From JAZNGX01 sp045576675 (GTDB lineage: Bacteria > Bacillota > Clostridia > Monoglobales > Firm-18): a DNA stretch of 26,918 bases. The stretch is taken from positions 1-26,918 of the forward strand of contig JAZNGX010000015.1 of NCBI GenBank assembly GCA_045576675.1, given 5' to 3'. The position numbers were made by a program, and so were the translations under genes. Shown here piece by piece: positions 1 to 9,024 of this stretch. The notes below the pieces were generated by a model. It had not been told where the DNA came from and ran no database searches. It saw nothing but the letters and a program-made list of their open reading frames with translations. Numbering within the stretch: position 1 is the first letter of the stretch; every line of letters starts with the position of its first letter.

Positions 1-2843
1 CATTGATTATCACCTGTAAACTTTGCTCTGCCGTTTACATTGATAACACCTTCAGACATTACAAAATCATCAGCGTCAAAGGATGTGCTTCCTTCAGAAA
101 TGTTTTCAAAATGGTCAATGTTAGGATATTTATCCTTTAACTGAGATTCACAGCCTGAAGTAAACATTCTGCCGTGCGCATAGTCCTCACGTTTCAAGCC
201 ATCCTTGCCGTCGGGTCTGTATTCATAATTCTGATTGTCCCACGAATCAATAACGTTACCTGTTTGAATATATACGAAATTATTACGTGTCCAATGATAT
301 GTTGGATCAGTGTAAAAACCGATGTTTTCAAAGCACTCTGTTCGTTCATTAGCATTATCAAAATATATACCCATTGTCAGATGCGACGGATGTCCGACAG
401 CATTCCATACAACATTGTGGTGATATTTTGATTGAATTTTATCATTACCAAGTGAAACCATATACGCATATACCATACCGCCGTCACGTGTTAAAAGCAT
501 ACAGTCATAGAAATCGTTGTAAGCAATTTCGTTAGCTATATATGGTGTAAGATGCCAGCTTTGCTCTGTTGAAAAGTTAGGCATTACCTGCAAGCCTGCA
601 CGACCTACGTTTCTGATTGTATTGCCTACAACTGTATGACCGCCTCTGGGAGTGTTTACACCCTTCCAGATTTCAACGTCAAATGTAAAGCCTCCAACAT
701 AGCTACCCATATATCCGCACTGGTCAAGGTAGTTATTTGCATAATAGCAATATTTGCCTGTGTTTATAACAGCAGCTGCTGCACTGTACAAGAACTCATT
801 ACCAATAAATGCACAGTCTCTGCCGTTTACATATATACCAACCTCACCACGCTGCGGAGCCTCAGGCTTGGTTGAATCACCCTCATCTATGTAACCACTG
901 TGATGGTCTTTACTTAAAGTATGGTGATTTGCAAACAAAACTCTTGAATCCTTTAACACACACATTTCGGAATCAGTCATAAGCATACTTCCTCCGATTG
1001 TTTCAAAGCCTTCAAGTGTAATATATTTCCTGTTAGTTAAATCAGCAACAAGCTGACGCTGTTTAACCTCAAGCTTTAATGTTTCTGCTGTTTCACCTTC
1101 AGGCGGCAGCATATAAAGTCTGTTGTTCTCTATTGTCCATTCGCCAGGAACATCAATTGCATTTTTTGTGCACGTGATGTAACCGCAGTCGCCTTCATAC
1201 TGATTGTGATAATAGAATATCTTTGAAGTATTTGTCAAATCAAGCTTGCCTTGTGTTGAGCTTGCAATCTCGGCTGTTGAAAGACCATACGCCCAACCAT
1301 GATGAGCAATAAGCACGCCGCCCTTCCAGTAATCGTCAGGCTCGGTTAACAAAGTATCACTGCTTGCTGTAGCAGATGCACGTGTCATAAAGCTTCCAGC
1401 ATCATAAGGACCGGGGTCAACCTGAATATCACCCTCAGTAAACCACAATGGATGGAAATCAATATCATAATAATGATTGTCTTCTTTAAATCTGTCAGCA
1501 TTATTCTCGTTTGGATAGCGGGCTTCTCTTAAAGCATCATTTTTGTAAAAAATCATATTTTTACCTTTACCCAGATCAACAGGGATTGATGCCATTACCC
1601 AACCATCTTTATATTCAACGATTTGTTCTACAGGGTCGTTTGCTGACAAAACTGCCTTTTCGCCTTCAGCAGCCTTGTAGATAATAGGATTTTTTGCTGT
1701 ACCGTTGTTTTTGGGAGTTAGCGTTTCACGATATGTACCCTCGTGAACAATTACTGTATCGCCAGCCTTTGCAAGTGATGCAGCCTTATTGATGGTTCTG
1801 AACGGACGCTCTTTTGAACCATCATTATCATCAGATGCGTTTGAAGTCTGAGCAACGTGTAATTCATTGCCTTTTATATTGTCAGGAATATATTTTGAAA
1901 ATTCAGCCTTTAGTTCATCTACAAGCTTTTGATTTGTTACGATGTCACGAACATTATATTTATAGTCAATGATAACCAGGCCGTCAACATATTTTACGGT
2001 TTCATTTAAAAGCTCAGCAAGGTATCTTAAAGGCAACCAGGTTTCGCCATTGTTATACCATGTTATATCATCAATATTCTTTATAATTCCGTTGTTCACT
2101 CTTAACTGAAGCTTACCGTCTTTTCTTCTCATTTCAACCTTACTGTAAGTGCTTCGTAAGAAATAATAGCCGTTAGCAGCATCGTCCTCGTAATAATACC
2201 CCAATGCTCTCGAAAGAGCATCAATAGGCAAATACAATGAGCCGTTATAATACTTGGGAGTTACATCTGTATTGTCATAGTCAATGTATCTTCTGGCATT
2301 ATTAACTTTAACGATATTTGCATTTTCACCAAATATAATAGTATCCTGCAAAATCTCAGAAAATTCATCATCGTATATAGTCTGAGGTCTGTCCAATATA
2401 GCAGATGCATACGTATGGGCAGTATACTCCTTATTAAAAATTACAGAAGTTATAGAAATATTCTTATTTGCAGCAAATTCTATAATATGGTCATCTACAT
2501 AGATTACTGATTTTAAAGGTACATTAACGCTTGCTTCGGCAGCCTTTGCAGTTACATTGTGAACAAGATTGTCAACTGTAACAGTAAGCTCAGTATCCTC
2601 TGCACACTCATACTTAATATCCATACTTACAGTGCTAAAGGGAAATACTAATCCATAAACCGCACTGCCTCCTGCAGAAATGTTTAACATACCCGCAGAG
2701 TATTGTGCGTTATTTGCACTTTCAAGTACAGTAAGATTAAGCTTGCTTGTAATAGGACCAACAGTATAGTCCGCAAGTACCGGGCAAGCAATATTTAAAA
2801 GCAATATTAATAATGTAATAATGCCTGTTATACGTTTAAACAT
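1..2843 (-). CDS. Secreted parallel beta-helix protein A, candidate glycoside hydrolase (3' end outside window)
   Basis: The frame is open from an ATG at 2843, with AGGAGG just upstream, to the left edge without a stop, giving at least 947 codons. It is the paralogue of the next gene upstream and has the same layout: a signal peptide (first ~24 residues, ending ACPVLA), a beta-sandwich-like stretch, a copper-amine-oxidase-like N-terminal domain (about 178-293), then a right-handed beta-helix opening with HEGTYRE. That opening resembles GH120 beta-xylosidases. Later come LLTRDGGMVY and MGIYFDN, an Asp pair resembling that of GH141-type beta-helix hydrolases. The protein should be exported and act on an extracellular glycan; the family assignment is inference. 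Unlike its paralogue it does not stop after KDKYPNID but reads on into an extra C-terminal segment of at least 30 residues. It is the last visible gene of the ABC-importer operon. Confidence 0.85.
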   Translation of the reverse strand, partial: MFKRITGIITLLILLLNIACPVLADYTVGPITSKLNLTVLESANNAQYSAGMLNISAGGSAVYGLVFPFSTVSMDIKYECAEDTELTVTVDNLVHNVTAKAAEASVNVPLKSVIYVDDHIIEFAANKNISITSVIFNKEYTAHTYASAILDRPQTIYDDEFSEILQDTIIFGENANIVKVNNARRYIDYDNTDVTPKYYNGSLYLPIDALSRALGYYYEDDAANGYYFLRSTYSKVEMRRKDGKLQLRVNNGIIKNIDDITWYNNGETWLPLRYLAELLNETVKYVDGLVIIDYKYNVRDIVTNQKLVDELKAEFSKYIPDNIKGNELHVAQTSNASDDNDGSKERPFRTINKAASLAKAGDTVIVHEGTYRETLTPKNNGTAKNPIIYKAAEGEKAVLSANDPVEQIVEYKDGWVMASIPVDLGKGKNMIFYKNDALREARYPNENNADRFKEDNHYYDIDFHPLWFTEGDIQVDPGPYDAGSFMTRASATASSDTLLTEPDDYWKGGVLIAHHGWAYGLSTAEIASSTQGKLDLTNTSKIFYYHNQYEGDCGYITCTKNAIDVPGEWTIENNRLYMLPPEGETAETLKLEVKQRQLVADLTNRKYITLEGFETIGGSMLMTDSEMCVLKDSRVLFANHHTLSKDHHSGYIDEGDSTKPEAPQRGEVGIYVNGRDCAFIGNEFLYSAAAAVINTGKYCYYANNYLDQCGYMGSYVGGFTFDVEIWKGVNTPRGGHTVVGNTIRNVGRAGLQVMPNFSTEQSWHLTPYIANEIAYNDFYDCMLLTRDGGMVYAYMVSLGNDKIQSKYHHNVVWNAVGHPSHLTMGIYFDNANERTECFENIGFYTDPTYHWTRNNFVYIQTGNVIDSWDNQNYEYRPDGKDGLKREDYAHGRMFTSGCESQLKDKYPNIDHFENISEGSTSFDADDFVMSEGVINVNGRAKFTGDNQ

Positions 2844-2887
2844 ATATTTAACCTCCTGGTTATTACCAATTTACAATAGTATACTCA

Positions 2888-5644
2888 CTAAATAGTATCA
2901 AAATAGTCTATATTCGGATATTTGTCTTTAACCTCTTTTTCACAGCCTGACACAAACACTTTTCTGTTAGCATAATCTGCTTGTTTTAGCCCGTCCTTTC
3001 CATCAGGTCTGTACTTAAGGTCCTGATTATCCCATGAATCCATAACATTATCCCACTGAATATAGATAAATCCACGGTCAGTCCAATTTGTCCAATGATA
3101 CGTTGGATCTGTGAAAAATCCTATATTTTCAAAACATTCCGCACGCTCGACAGCATTATCAAAATAAATACCCATCGTAAGGTGTTCAGGCTCACCAACT
3201 GCATTCCAAACTACATTATGATGATATTTTGACTGAATTTTATCGTTACCAAGTGACGTCATATACGAATAAACCAAGCCTGCATCACGTGTTATCAGTG
3301 TGCCATCATAAAAATCATTGTAAGCAATTTCGTTTGCAATCCACGGAGTAAGCTTCCAGCTTTTCTCTGTTGCGATATTTGGCATTACCTGTAATGCTCC
3401 ACGACCGGAGTTTTTCACTGTGTTACTAACAATTGTATGACCACCTCTTGGAGTATTTATACCTTTCCAGATTTCAACATCAAAGCTAAAACCACCAACG
3501 TAGTTACCCATATATCCGCACTGGTCAACATAATTATTTTCATAATAGCAATACTTGCCTGTGTTTAAAACAGCCGCACCGGCACTGTACAAAAAGTCAT
3601 TACCTATAAATGCACAATCTTTGCCGTTAACATATATACCAAGCTCACCACGCTGAGGTGCCTCAGGTTGTGATGAATCACCAGTATCAATATAACCACT
3701 GTGATGATCCTGAGTTAATGTGTGATGATTTGCAAACAAAACTTTTGAATCCTTTAACACACACATTTCTGCATCATTCATAAGCATACTTCCGCCAATT
3801 GTTTCAAAACCTTCAAGTATGATATACTTTCTGTTTGTTAAATCCGCAACAAGCTGACGCTGCTTAACCTCAAGCTTTAATGAGGCTGCAGTTTCTCCTG
3901 CAGGCGGTATCATATAAAGTTTGTTGTTCTCGATTGTCCATTCACCCGGAATGTCAATTGCATTTTTAGTACATGTGATGTATCCGCAGTCACCATCATA
4001 CCGATTATAATAATAGAACACATCTGTAGTATCTGTTAAGTTAAGCTTACCTTTGGTTGAGCTTTCAACAACTGCAGTTGTAAGACCATAAGCATAACCT
4101 TGATGTGCGACAAGAACACCGCCATTCCAATAATTATCAGGCTCAGTTAAAAGTGTATCACTGCTCGCTGTAGCCTTTGCTCTTGTCATATAAGCGTCAC
4201 TGTCATACGGACCGGGATCTACCTGAATGTCACCCTCTGTAAACCACAGCAAATGTAAATCAATGTCATAATAATGATTGTCATCATTAAATCTTTTAGC
4301 ATCACTGTAATTTGGATAACGAGCCTCCCTTAAAGCATCATTATTGTAAAAAATCATATTTTTACCTTTACCTAAATCAACAGGTATTGATGCTGTTACC
4401 CAACCATTATCATATTCAACTATATTTTCAACAGGCTCGTTTGCTGACAAGATAACCCTGTCACCATCAGCAGCCTTAAATGTTATCGGACTTTTTGCCG
4501 TACCGTCGTTCTTTGGAGTAAGGATTTCACGATATGTACCCTCGTGAACAATTACTGTATCACCAGCCTTTGCAAGTGATGCAGCCTTACCTATTGTTCT
4601 GAACGGATATTCCTTTGAGCCGTCATTATCATCAGATGCATTTGGTGTTTGTGATACGTGAAATTCTATACCTGTTTTATCCTCCGGAACGTACTTAATA
4701 AACTCTTTTTTAAGCTCGTCCATAAGCTTATTATTTGTTGTTATATCACGAACATTATATTTATAATCAATAATTATCAAGCCATCAGAATAATGAACTG
4801 TCTGACCTAAAAGCTCTGCAAGATACCTTACAGGAAGCCACGTTTGACCGTTATTGTACCAAGTAATATCATTAATATTCAGGATGGCACCGCTGTTCTT
4901 TCTGAGCTGCAAATTACCATCTTTTCTTGTTAATTCTATTTCACCATAAGTGCTTCTTAAAAAATAATATCCGTTGGCAGAGTTATCCTCATAATAATAT
5001 CCCAAAGCTCTGCAAAGAGCATCAATCGGCATATATAGTGAACTATTATAATACTCAGGAGTCACATCGGTATTATCATAATCGATGTATCTTCTTGCAT
5101 TATTAACTTTAACAATGTTTGAATTCTCACCAATAATAATTGTATCCTGTAAAATCTCAGAAAACTCATCATCATATATAATTTCAGGTCTGCCTTTTAT
5201 AGGATTCTTGTATGTATGATTTGTAAATACCTTATTCAAAACAACAGAAGTTATAGAAATGCTTTTATCTGCAGAAAACTTTATAATATGGTCATCAACA
5301 CCAATTACTGATTGCAATGGGACATTAACACTTGTACCCGAAGTATTAGCTGTAACTGTATGCACTAAGCTATCTACAGTTATAGTAAGCACAGCATCCT
5401 GCTGTGCTTTATAACCTATGTCAAAGCTTACTGTATCAAACGGAAAAGTCAATCCGTAAGAAACACTACCTCCCGCAGAAATGTTTACCATTCCTGCGGA
5501 ATATTGTGCGTTAGTTATGCTTTCCGTTACAGCAAGATTCAAATTATATGTAATAGGACCTACAGTATAATCCGCCCAAACAGGACAAGCAATATTCAAA
5601 AGCAATATTATTAATGTAATAATGCCTGTTATACGTTTGAACAT
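2888..5644 (-). CDS. Secreted parallel beta-helix protein B, candidate glycoside hydrolase (918 aa)
   Basis: The ATG at 5644 follows AGGAGG by a few bases. Residues 1-24 form a signal peptide (ACPVWA then DYTVG). About 50-140 is a beta-rich, carbohydrate-binding-like stretch. About 178-293 is a copper-amine-oxidase-like N-terminal domain (YMPIDALCRALGY and WLPVRYLAELLG are typical), common on Bacillota surface proteins and not itself an oxidase. From about 326 to 880 is a right-handed beta-helix, beginning EFHVSQT and AGDTVIVHEGTYRE, close to the start of GH120 enzymes. Asp787 (ITRDAGLVY) and Asp829 (MGIYFDN) are about 40 residues apart, as I recall for the catalytic pair of GH141; this is inference. 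A pectate-lyase-like activity is the alternative. Downstream (44 nt) is its paralogue; the solute-binding protein gene is 24 nt upstream, so an extracellular glycan-cleaving role is likely. Confidence 0.88.
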   Translation of the reverse strand: MFKRITGIITLIILLLNIACPVWADYTVGPITYNLNLAVTESITNAQYSAGMVNISAGGSVSYGLTFPFDTVSFDIGYKAQQDAVLTITVDSLVHTVTANTSGTSVNVPLQSVIGVDDHIIKFSADKSISITSVVLNKVFTNHTYKNPIKGRPEIIYDDEFSEILQDTIIIGENSNIVKVNNARRYIDYDNTDVTPEYYNSSLYMPIDALCRALGYYYEDNSANGYYFLRSTYGEIELTRKDGNLQLRKNSGAILNINDITWYNNGQTWLPVRYLAELLGQTVHYSDGLIIIDYKYNVRDITTNNKLMDELKKEFIKYVPEDKTGIEFHVSQTPNASDDNDGSKEYPFRTIGKAASLAKAGDTVIVHEGTYREILTPKNDGTAKSPITFKAADGDRVILSANEPVENIVEYDNGWVTASIPVDLGKGKNMIFYNNDALREARYPNYSDAKRFNDDNHYYDIDLHLLWFTEGDIQVDPGPYDSDAYMTRAKATASSDTLLTEPDNYWNGGVLVAHQGYAYGLTTAVVESSTKGKLNLTDTTDVFYYYNRYDGDCGYITCTKNAIDIPGEWTIENNKLYMIPPAGETAASLKLEVKQRQLVADLTNRKYIILEGFETIGGSMLMNDAEMCVLKDSKVLFANHHTLTQDHHSGYIDTGDSSQPEAPQRGELGIYVNGKDCAFIGNDFLYSAGAAVLNTGKYCYYENNYVDQCGYMGNYVGGFSFDVEIWKGINTPRGGHTIVSNTVKNSGRGALQVMPNIATEKSWKLTPWIANEIAYNDFYDGTLITRDAGLVYSYMTSLGNDKIQSKYHHNVVWNAVGEPEHLTMGIYFDNAVERAECFENIGFFTDPTYHWTNWTDRGFIYIQWDNVMDSWDNQDLKYRPDGKDGLKQADYANRKVFVSGCEKEVKDKYPNIDYFDTI

Positions 5645-5668
5645 ATTAACCCTCCTGATTTAAATAGC

Positions 5669-7132
5669 TTATTTTGTTGCAGCAACCCATTCGTCAAGCT
5701 GTTTCTGATATTCTGCGATAACAATATCAGCACCTGCATCATCAAGACCTTTTCTTAAATTAGCAAGACCTTCATCAACAGGTATAAGACCAAATACAAG
5801 CATTTCAAGCTGTTCATTAATAACAGTCTGGCAGTTTGCAAGCTCTGCAGTTATCATTGAAGTATCAGGAACAAAGCCAAGAGTTGGTACTACATAAGCA
5901 TTGTCGTTGATTTCTCTTGTTTTTTCCCAGTTGTCATCCTTTTCTATACCCTGAAGGTATAACAATTCTGATGAAGCAACCATCCATGTCTGAGGACCTG
6001 TATAGCCTGAATTCTTAATTCTTTCGATTCTATTTTCCGAAACCTTATTGTAGTGCTTTCCTTCAAGACCAAAAGTAATAAGGTTTATAAGCTCTTTATT
6101 GTTGTTCATAAGCTCAAGCAACTTCACTGCTTCTTCAGGATGCTTACTTGTAGCACTTACACCTGTCATTGCACAGTTAACACCGTCTGTGCAAAGGATA
6201 GGCTTCGAAATCTCAGTTATAGCCCAGTCATAGCCTGTGTTGTTCTTCAACAAAGCGCCTGCAGTAGGTGATGTTGTGAAAATTCTGAAGGGTTCTTTGA
6301 AAGGATCAGTTTTTGCAAAGTTGTTGTAATCCTCCTGAGTATAATAATTAGAAGTTAAAACTCCTTCTTCTACCCATCTTCTTGTCATTCTTACAAATTC
6401 TTCGAATTCAGGTGAATCGTACTGATTGATTACTGTTGACCATTCATCAGTTTCGTAACGGATAACACCCGGCAATACAGTATTTCCAATCGGAACAAAG
6501 CCATAATAGAACTGAATCATATCCCAGTAATTTCTGATCATATTTGATTCAGGCTCAACTTTTTGAAGCTCTTTCATATAATGCTCAACGTCTTCAAAGG
6601 TTTTTATATTTTCAAGCTCACAGCCTGATTTGTCAAGCAATTCCTGAGGCATACCTATAGAAACACCCTTTGTCTGAATCTGCCAGTTGGGTGCAGCATA
6701 AATTTTGCCGTCAACCTTGGCAACGTTCCAGATTCTTTCATCCATAGATGCCCAAAGCTTTGGAGCGTGAACAGGAAGCAAATCTGTTATATCATACATA
6801 GCACCGTTTGCTACGTTATTATAAAAGTCGTTTCTCCAGTTAGATGTGAAGCAAAGGTCATATACTTCACCACCTGCGTTTGCCATCTGCATTTTTTCAT
6901 CGTAGTTACCTGCATCAACAAACAACCATTCAATTGCAAGACCGTCTTTTGCAAGAATCTTATTAATTTCCTCCTGAACAAGCATACGGTCTGCACAATC
7001 AACCTGAGGGATATACCATCTTAATGTTATAACTCCATCATTTGTTTCATCATTGCCGCCGCAACCTGCCAAGGCTGAAACAAGCATTGCAACACACAAA
7101 ATTACTGAACAAAGTTTTAATAATTTTTTCAT
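5669..7132 (-). CDS. ABC transporter extracellular solute-binding lipoprotein (487 aa)
   Basis: This is the ligand-binding subunit of a CUT1-type sugar importer, anchored to the outer face of the membrane. The N-terminus MKKLLKLC is followed by a hydrophobic run and the lipobox LAGC, with Cys24 as the lipidated residue and a GGND linker after it. The rest is a typical two-lobe binding protein. The C-terminal end (VFGLIPVDEGLANLRKGLDDAG and a terminal WVAATK) resembles the DUF3502-containing LplA/LipO-like group of Bacillota. The start has AAGGAG upstream. The gene lies 11 nt after the permease gene and so belongs to the same importer. The ligand is probably an oligosaccharide released by the neighbouring beta-helix proteins, but the sequence does not identify it. 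Confidence 0.93.
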   Translation of the reverse strand: MKKLLKLCSVILCVAMLVSALAGCGGNDETNDGVITLRWYIPQVDCADRMLVQEEINKILAKDGLAIEWLFVDAGNYDEKMQMANAGGEVYDLCFTSNWRNDFYNNVANGAMYDITDLLPVHAPKLWASMDERIWNVAKVDGKIYAAPNWQIQTKGVSIGMPQELLDKSGCELENIKTFEDVEHYMKELQKVEPESNMIRNYWDMIQFYYGFVPIGNTVLPGVIRYETDEWSTVINQYDSPEFEEFVRMTRRWVEEGVLTSNYYTQEDYNNFAKTDPFKEPFRIFTTSPTAGALLKNNTGYDWAITEISKPILCTDGVNCAMTGVSATSKHPEEAVKLLELMNNNKELINLITFGLEGKHYNKVSENRIERIKNSGYTGPQTWMVASSELLYLQGIEKDDNWEKTREINDNAYVVPTLGFVPDTSMITAELANCQTVINEQLEMLVFGLIPVDEGLANLRKGLDDAGADIVIAEYQKQLDEWVAATK

Positions 7133-7143
7133 AATAATTCTCC

Positions 7144-8025
7144 TTATCCTTTAACTGCTCCCAAAGAAATACCCTTTGTAAAGTATTTCTGGAAAAACAT
7201 AAATACAAACAACATCGGACCAACAGCCAATACGCACATACCCATACGCACAGTTTCACTGGGCAACGTATTGGGGTCAATCATCGCTGTTCCGTTATTT
7301 GAAGCTTCAAGCATACTCTGAACGTGACTCATAGTTTGCTGAAGAAAATACTGTAATGTAATGTACTTGTTATTTGACATATACATAAAGCTTGTGTACC
7401 AGTCGTTCCAGAATCTCATACCAATCAAAAATCCGATTGTTGCAATACCAACCTGGCTCATTGGAATTACAATTGTTAAAAATGTTCTGAATTCGCTTGC
7501 ACCGTCTATTTTTGCTGATTCAATAACAGACATTGATACCTGTGAAAAATATGTTCTTAAAACCAGCACATTCCATATGTTCAATAAATTCGGGATTATC
7601 AAAACCCAGAACGTATCTCTTAAATTCAGGTATTGCGAAATAAGAATATAAGTTGGTATCATACCGCCTGAAAACAACATAGTGAAATAAAAATAGAATG
7701 ATATTCTGCCACGCCATTTGTAATCAGACCTTGACAACGGATATGCAGCCATAGCCGTAAACGCAAGTGATAACACAGTACCTATAGCTGTGGAAGCTAT
7801 TGTTGTTATATATGCATTTTTAAGCATACCGGGATTCTGGAAGATAATTTTATAGCCTTCCAAAGAGAATATCCTCGGGAAAACTGAGTATCCGTTTCTA
7901 AGCAAATCCATACCGTCAGAAAATGATGCAGAAACAACAATTAAAAGCGGTATCAAACATATCAGTGCCGCTGCAACAAGAATTATATATGCAAACAGCG
8001 TTTCAATTTTAAATTTTTTCAACAT
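7144..8025 (-). CDS. Carbohydrate ABC transporter permease, YtcP/AraQ type
   Basis: This is a second-subunit (MalG-like) permease of a CUT1 importer with six hydrophobic segments. The start is taken as ATG at 8025, seven bases after GGGGTGG. An in-frame TTG at 8028 is possible but sits closer to the ribosome binding site. The cytoplasmic EAA loop that docks on the ATPase is visible as ESAKIDGASEFRTFLTIVIP. The C-terminus KYFTKGISLGAVKG is characteristic of this permease branch. The gene sits between the partner permease and the binding-protein gene, with gaps of about 11-15 nt. No ATPase gene lies in the window. Many Bacillota CUT1 importers share one MsmX/MsmK-like ATPase encoded elsewhere, and that is the likely case here. 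Confidence 0.95.
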   Translation of the reverse strand: MLKKFKIETLFAYIILVAAALICLIPLLIVVSASFSDGMDLLRNGYSVFPRIFSLEGYKIIFQNPGMLKNAYITTIASTAIGTVLSLAFTAMAAYPLSRSDYKWRGRISFYFYFTMLFSGGMIPTYILISQYLNLRDTFWVLIIPNLLNIWNVLVLRTYFSQVSMSVIESAKIDGASEFRTFLTIVIPMSQVGIATIGFLIGMRFWNDWYTSFMYMSNNKYITLQYFLQQTMSHVQSMLEASNNGTAMIDPNTLPSETVRMGMCVLAVGPMLFVFMFFQKYFTKGISLGAVKG

Positions 8026-8040
8026 CAATATGCCACCCCT

Positions 8041-8988
8041 TTAAAACAACGAACTGTCTTCATCAATTTTCTTGACTATAGCATTTGCAGCAATTACAGT
8101 AACAAAGCCTACAATTGACTGTAAAAATCCAACGGCAGACGCCTGACTTACACTTCCTGACAAACGAACAGCTCTTAGTATAAATGTATCAAGAACGTCT
8201 GTCACCTGATACAGAGCGCCTGTGTCTTTCGGAATGTAGAAAAACATACCATAGTCACTTCTGAAAATACCGCCAAGATTTAAAATCGTAAGCGTTATAA
8301 TAGTTTTTGTAAGATGTGGCAACGTAATGTGAATGTGCTTCTGCCAGTAACCGCAGCCATCAAGCTCGCCTGCCTCATATAGCTCGCTGTCGATGCTTAA
8401 CATACTGCCGTAATACATCAGCATACCAAAGCCCATACCCTTCCACAGGTTAAAGAACACAAGTATAAGCGGCCAGTACTTCGGCTCAGTATAAAACGAA
8501 ATTTGTTCCATACCCATATTTATGAGTATTGTATTAATAAAACCACCTTCAAGCTTAAAGAAAGCGTGACTTATGTAACCTACAACAACCCATGATAAAA
8601 AGTTTGGTATGAACATTGAGCTTTGCAAAAGCTTTATCGACCACTTATTTGCAATGGAAAAAAGCATAAGCGCCAGAAACACCTGTACCACAATACCTAA
8701 TGCAATAAATACCAGATTATAACCCAATGTGTTTCGTACAAGATTAATTAAGGTATTGCTTTTGAACAAATAAACAAAATTATCCAAACCGTTCCACGGG
8801 CTTCCGAAAAAGCCAAGATTATATTTATAATTCTTAAATGCAACGATTATACCAACCATTGGGACATAACTGAACAGAAAAACATACAATATCGCAGGAA
8901 TAGTCATACCTGTTAATTGCCAATGACCGTCAGCATATCTTCGTTTTTTCTTCACGCTGACCTCTTTTTCTCTACTGATGCTTTTCAA
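8041..8988 (-). CDS. Carbohydrate ABC transporter permease, LplB type
   Basis: This is a first-subunit (MalF-like) permease of a CUT1 sugar importer. Motifs include LFSYVPMVGIIVAFKNYKYN in the first membrane region and the EAA loop EAGELDGCGYWQKHIHITLP. About six membrane segments are visible. Start choice: the frame is open to a TTG at 9003, but the only good ribosome binding site, GGAGGT, overlaps that codon. A TTG at 8988, seven bases after GGAGGT, is therefore preferred, giving a protein of about 315 aa. It pairs with the YtcP-type permease 12-15 nt downstream to form the transmembrane channel. Confidence 0.93.
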   Translation of the reverse strand: MKSISREKEVSVKKKRRYADGHWQLTGMTIPAILYVFLFSYVPMVGIIVAFKNYKYNLGFFGSPWNGLDNFVYLFKSNTLINLVRNTLGYNLVFIALGIVVQVFLALMLFSIANKWSIKLLQSSMFIPNFLSWVVVGYISHAFFKLEGGFINTILINMGMEQISFYTEPKYWPLILVFFNLWKGMGFGMLMYYGSMLSIDSELYEAGELDGCGYWQKHIHITLPHLTKTIITLTILNLGGIFRSDYGMFFYIPKDTGALYQVTDVLDTFILRAVRLSGSVSQASAVGFLQSIVGFVTVIAANAIVKKIDEDSSLF

Positions 8989-9024
8989 ACCCAATACCTC
9001 CAATTGAAAGAAAATTTGCCATTA

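Noticed and set aside
174..875. Plus-strand open frames at the left end
   Set aside because: They lie antisense inside the beta-helix gene, whose minus-strand frame is open throughout and closely matches its tandem paralogue.
8986..9003. Upstream TTG start for the LplB-type permease
   Set aside because: The GGAGGT ribosome binding site overlaps that codon, so the TTG at 8988 is the better start.
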